Assembly: GCF_900635955.1 (NCBI RefSeq)
Contig: NZ_LR134201.1
Span: 2,542,001-2,606,000 of the forward strand
Direction: 5' to 3'
Length of the DNA: 64,000 nt
DNA from: Cedecea lapagei
GTDB lineage: Bacteria > Pseudomonadota > Gammaproteobacteria > Enterobacterales > Enterobacteriaceae
Shown here: positions 61,442 through 64,000 of the stretch, piece by piece
How positions within the stretch are numbered: position 1 is the stretch's first letter
Layout of the letters: every line of letters starts with the position of its first letter
Program-made: the position numbers and the translations under genes
The notes under the pieces: generated by a model
Databases searched by the model: none
Told to the model about the DNA's origin: nothing
Seen by the model: only the letters and a program-made list of their open reading frames with translations

Positions 61442-61470
61442 TCCCTCACCTCGCGGTGAGGGATATTTTC
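61442..61470. terminator. Terminator after the TpsB gene and ydgJ
   Basis: TCCCTCACC-TCGC-GGTGAGGGA, a 9-bp stem with TATTTTC on the plus strand, located between two convergent genes. Confidence 0.85.
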
Positions 61471-62509
61471 AGGCAAGGTTAAGCGTCGCGCGTTTTTTAG
61501 CTGACTCGATACCAAGCTCAATCAGCTCCATAACCTGAATCGCCTGGGCCGCCGGTACCGGGTTTTCGCCGTTACCGGTCAACGCATCGCGGATCCCGGC
61601 ATAATAAGCAGGATAGTTCCCCGGAAGGGTGAGCAGCGTTTGCTCCTCCACTACCTCGCCCTGCGCCGTGGTCAGCACGCCGTCACGCATATCATACCCC
61701 CAGTCCTCCTGAGGCAAACGCTCTCCGGCTTTCAGGCGATCTTCTTGCGGATCCAGGCCATATTTAATGTAGCTACCGCGAGTGCCGTGAATGATATAGC
61801 GTGCGGTTTCAGCCACCGCCAGCAACGTACCGTGCAGCACCACGCGACGCTGGGGATAAGCCAGCACGGCATGGAAATAGTCGGTCGCCTGCGCACCCGA
61901 ACGAAGCTGCGCGAGGTCGACGGTCAGGCTGACAGGCAGCCCAAACAGGTTGATGGCCTGGTCAAGCAAATGTGGCCCAAGATCGTACCAGATACCGCTG
62001 CCAACGCCCGCCTGCTCGCGCCAGCGGTTACGCACCTGCGGGCGGTAGCGGTCAAAGTGGGATTCAAAATAAGCCACTTCCCCGAGAGAGCCTTCCGCCA
62101 GCAGATTTTTAACCGTCAGGAAGTCGCTATCCCAGCGGCGATTGTGGAACACGGAGAGCAGCAGGCCGAGCTTTTTGGCCAGCGCATCCAGCTCCCGCGC
62201 CTGCGACAGCGTGACGGTAAAAGGCTTGTCGACAATGACGTGCTTCCCGGCCTCAAGCGCCGCTTTAGCCAGGGGGAAGTGGGTGTCATTCGGGGTAGGA
62301 ATGACAATGAGATCGATAGCGGGATCCTTAAACAGGTGCTGAGGATCGGACACCACCGTCAAGCCCGGCCAGTCAGCGTGCACCTTGCTGGCGTCACTAC
62401 TGGAGACGGCTGCGAGGGTCATTCCTGGCGTACCGGAAATTAGCGGCGCATGAAAAGTCTTACTGGCGTAGCCGTAACCGATAAGCCCGACGCGAAGGGT
62501 ATCACTCAT
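61469..62509 (-). CDS. ydgJ: Gfo/Idh/MocA-family oxidoreductase YdgJ
   Basis: A 346-residue NAD(P)-dependent oxidoreductase, the same length as E. coli YdgJ; substrate unknown. The Rossmann motif is VGLIGYGYASKTFHAPLI, followed by IVIPTPNDTHFPLAKAALEAGKHVIVDKPFTVT (with the conserved KP lysine) and the C-terminal domain with GSGIWYDLGPHLLDQAINLFG. The start MSDTLRVGLIG follows AGAGGA. The stop lies inside the terminator stem shared with the TpsB gene. Confidence 0.94.
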   Translation of the reverse strand: MSDTLRVGLIGYGYASKTFHAPLISGTPGMTLAAVSSSDASKVHADWPGLTVVSDPQHLFKDPAIDLIVIPTPNDTHFPLAKAALEAGKHVIVDKPFTVTLSQARELDALAKKLGLLLSVFHNRRWDSDFLTVKNLLAEGSLGEVAYFESHFDRYRPQVRNRWREQAGVGSGIWYDLGPHLLDQAINLFGLPVSLTVDLAQLRSGAQATDYFHAVLAYPQRRVVLHGTLLAVAETARYIIHGTRGSYIKYGLDPQEDRLKAGERLPQEDWGYDMRDGVLTTAQGEVVEEQTLLTLPGNYPAYYAGIRDALTGNGENPVPAAQAIQVMELIELGIESAKKRATLNLA

Positions 62510-62774
62510 TTGTCTTCCTCTCTTTAATGAACTTAAGCATTTCACCTCATCCCTCGACGGGGGACAACTACAAGTTTATGGATTGCGTATTGGCCAGGCG
62601 GTAGACCGCCATTATTGCTAATCGGACTTAAGATATTTGTAGCCCCTCTTGTCCTGGTAAATCCAAAGAAAACTCCTAATTATCCCGTCGGTTAGCAATA
62701 GCGCTAAGCCGCTGCCGCATTTGCGATTACTATCGTTCCCTTCTCAAAGCCAACTTTATCTATTCTTAATGCCT

Positions 62775-63008
62775 ATGGAAAATCCAACCCAGCTCAGCGC
62801 CCTCGACTACCTGATGAAATTTCGCAAAATAAGCTCTCAGGAAAATCTGGAAAAGCTCTTCGACCATCTCAATTACACCCTGACGGACAGTCACGAAATC
62901 ATGAATATGTACCGGGCGGCGGATCATCGCAGGGCCGAGCTGGCCTCCGGCGGACGCCTTTTCGACCTCGGATGCGTCCCCAAAACGGTCTGGCGTTACG
63001 TTCTGTAG
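62775..63008 (+). CDS. cnu: OriC-binding nucleoid-associated protein Cnu (YdgT), Hha family
   Basis: A protein of about 77 residues (71 in E. coli). Hha-like proteins pair with H-NS/StpA and modulate silencing of horizontally acquired and virulence genes. The conserved core is YLMKFRKISSQENLEKLFDHLNYTLTD and MYRAADHRRAELASGGRLFDLG. The N terminus is a few residues longer than in E. coli (MENPTQLSALDYL); the ATG at 62769 is equally possible and no strong Shine-Dalgarno sequence is seen. The small gene blr that precedes cnu in E. coli was not found in the 265 bases upstream. Confidence 0.9.
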   Translation: MENPTQLSALDYLMKFRKISSQENLEKLFDHLNYTLTDSHEIMNMYRAADHRRAELASGGRLFDLGCVPKTVWRYVL

Positions 63009-63086
63009 CCCTTGCCGGTAGCTTTAGCGGTAAAATCCCTTATAATCCCCCCGCTTTATTCACTCTATGACAAATCGGGAGGAAAC

Positions 63087-63527
63087 ATGACGACGCCCCA
63101 ACCCCCGCGTATTGCCGGCTGGCTGCTTGCCCCCCTGGCCTGGTTACTGATGTCGTTGCTCAGCAGCTCCGTGGCGCTGTTAAGTTTCCTGATGATGATG
63201 CTTTCTCCAGAAGCGCGCCAGGCGCTGACTCAGGCGGATGCAAAAACCACGATGTTGTTTACCCTGTCCGTCTGCAGCGCCATGGTGATGTGGGGCTACA
63301 CGCTGTGGTTGACCATCGCCTTCTTTAAACGTCGCAAAAACGTGGTGCGCCACTATATTCTTTGGCTGCTGCTGACCGTGCTGCTGGCGATTAAATCTTT
63401 TGCCTTCTCGCCGGTAAGCGACAGGATTGCCGTCCAGCTGCTGCTGCCTTCCCTGCTTGCTGCCGCACTGCTGGTGCCCTATCTGAAGCGTTCTAAGCGA
63501 GTGAAGCAGACCTTTATTAACCCGTAA
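63087..63527 (+). CDS. ydgK: DUF2569 inner-membrane protein YdgK
   Basis: A 146-residue protein with four membrane helices (GWLLAPLAWLLMSLLSSSVALL, MLFTLSVCSAMVMWGYTLWLTIAFF, YILWLLLTVLLAIKSFAF, LLLPSLLAAALLVPYL), of unknown function, member of DUF2569. It lies directly upstream of the rsx operon, as in E. coli. The start follows GGGAGG by 4 bases, a strong Shine-Dalgarno; the longer in-frame start at 63012 is not supported. Confidence 0.93.
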   Translation: MTTPQPPRIAGWLLAPLAWLLMSLLSSSVALLSFLMMMLSPEARQALTQADAKTTMLFTLSVCSAMVMWGYTLWLTIAFFKRRKNVVRHYILWLLLTVLLAIKSFAFSPVSDRIAVQLLLPSLLAAALLVPYLKRSKRVKQTFINP

Positions 63528-63556
63528 TAACCCTATAGATAGCCCGTTGTCGCCAC

Positions 63557-63590
63557 CCGCCGATTAGTCGATAATAGGCGGCTTTTTTTG
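63557..63590 (+). terminator. ydgK terminator
   Basis: CCGCC plus ATTA pairs with TAAT plus GGCGG around GTCGA, with one mismatch, followed by TTTTTTTG. It ends 15 bases before rsxA, so rsxA either has a promoter within it or relies on read-through. Confidence 0.82.
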
Positions 63591-63604
63591 TTTCAGGTCG
63601 AATC

Positions 63605-64000
63605 ATGTCAGATTATTTGCTGCTCTTCGTTGGTACCGTCCTCGTCAATAACTTCGTGTTAGTGAAGTTCCTTGGCCTGTGTCCGTTTATGGGCGTTTCC
63701 AAAAAACTGGAAAGCGCCATCGGCATGGGGCTTGCCACGACCTTCGTGATGACGCTCGCCTCTATTTTTGCCTGGATTATTGACGAGCTTATCCTCGTGC
63801 CGCTGGATCTGATTTATCTGCGGACGCTGGCCTTTATTCTGGTTATTGCGGTCGTCGTGCAGTTCACCGAAATGGTGGTGCGTAAAACCAGCCCCGCGTT
63901 ATATCGCCTGCTGGGCATCTTCCTGCCGCTGATTACCACCAACTGCGCCGTACTCGGCGTGGCGCTGCTCAATATCAATCTCGGCCATAATTTCCTGCAG
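63605..64000 (+). CDS. rsxA: Rsx/Rnf electron-transport complex subunit RsxA, cut by window edge
   Basis: The first 132 codons of rsxA (193 in E. coli). RsxABCDGE is a membrane ion-coupled electron-transfer complex which in E. coli keeps SoxR reduced. The sequence SDYLLLFVGTVLVNNFVLVKFLGLCPFMGVSKKLE and LGIFLPLITTNCAVLGVALLNINLGHNFLQ is near-identical to E. coli; the two Cys lie in the LCPF and TNCAV motifs. The gene continues beyond the right edge. Confidence 0.97.
   Translation, partial: MSDYLLLFVGTVLVNNFVLVKFLGLCPFMGVSKKLESAIGMGLATTFVMTLASIFAWIIDELILVPLDLIYLRTLAFILVIAVVVQFTEMVVRKTSPALYRLLGIFLPLITTNCAVLGVALLNINLGHNFLQ

Overview
The window is chromosomal DNA of an Enterobacteriaceae bacterium (Enterobacter/Cedecea/Kosakonia-like; the genus cannot be fixed from the sequence alone). 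Gene content and order follow the E. coli K-12 replication-terminus region (tehB-tehA-ydcK-rimL-opgD ... ydcJ-ydcI; smrA; ogt-fnr-uspE; pntAB; ydgH-ydgI-folM-rstA; rstB-tus-fumC-fumA-manA-ydgA; malI-malX-malY; add; ydgJ-cnu-ydgK-rsxA), and a Tus gene with its Ter site is present. Several blocks foreign to the K-12 order interrupt this backbone. No rRNA, tRNA or CRISPR array was seen.

Region 1 (1-10743, minus strand) is part of a type VI secretion locus in the order tssB-tssC-tssK-tssL-OmpA-like-hcp-clpV-LprI-like-vgrG, with vgrG cut by the left edge. It encodes the sheath (TssB/C), baseplate adaptor (TssK), membrane anchor (TssL and an OmpA/peptidoglycan-binding membrane protein), inner tube (Hcp), recycling ATPase (ClpV) and spike (VgrG). 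tssA/E/F/G/J/M are not in the window. Region 2 (11.4-16.5 kb) is tehAB with an NsrR-like operator, ydcK, rimL and opgD. Region 3 (16.7-22.3 kb) is an accessory block: an amino-acid-binding protein and a YbdL-like aminotransferase divergent from a LysR regulator, an acyltransferase-3 membrane protein and a type-B carboxylesterase. Region 4 (22.4-25.6 kb) is a doubly frameshifted ydcJ, its divergent regulator ydcI, and smrA.

Region 5 (26-35.5 kb) holds ogt, fnr with an FNR box, uspE, pntBA, ydgH, the antiporter ydgI and folM, which has no ATG/GTG/TTG start in frame. Region 6 (35.5-39.5 kb) holds rstA and rstB, adjacent in E. coli but separated here by about 2 kb with two minus-strand genes for exported or membrane proteins and a fragment of an IS3-family transposase. 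Region 7 (39.6-46.8 kb) is Ter/tus, fumC, fumA, manA and ydgA.

Region 8 (46.8-54.2 kb) is the malI/malXY regulon with two MalI operators, then a CehA/McbA-type PHP metallohydrolase, a divergent POT-family transporter and a membrane protein of unknown function. Region 9 (55.9-61.4 kb) has add, a frameshifted YfeH-type transporter gene, and the most unusual pair in the window: a glycine-rich lipoprotein gene followed by a gene for a TpsB (FhaC/ShlB-type) outer-membrane transporter, preceded by three perfect inverted repeats. The window closes with ydgJ, cnu, ydgK and the start of rsxA.

All homology calls are from recognition of protein sequence and synteny; no database search was run.
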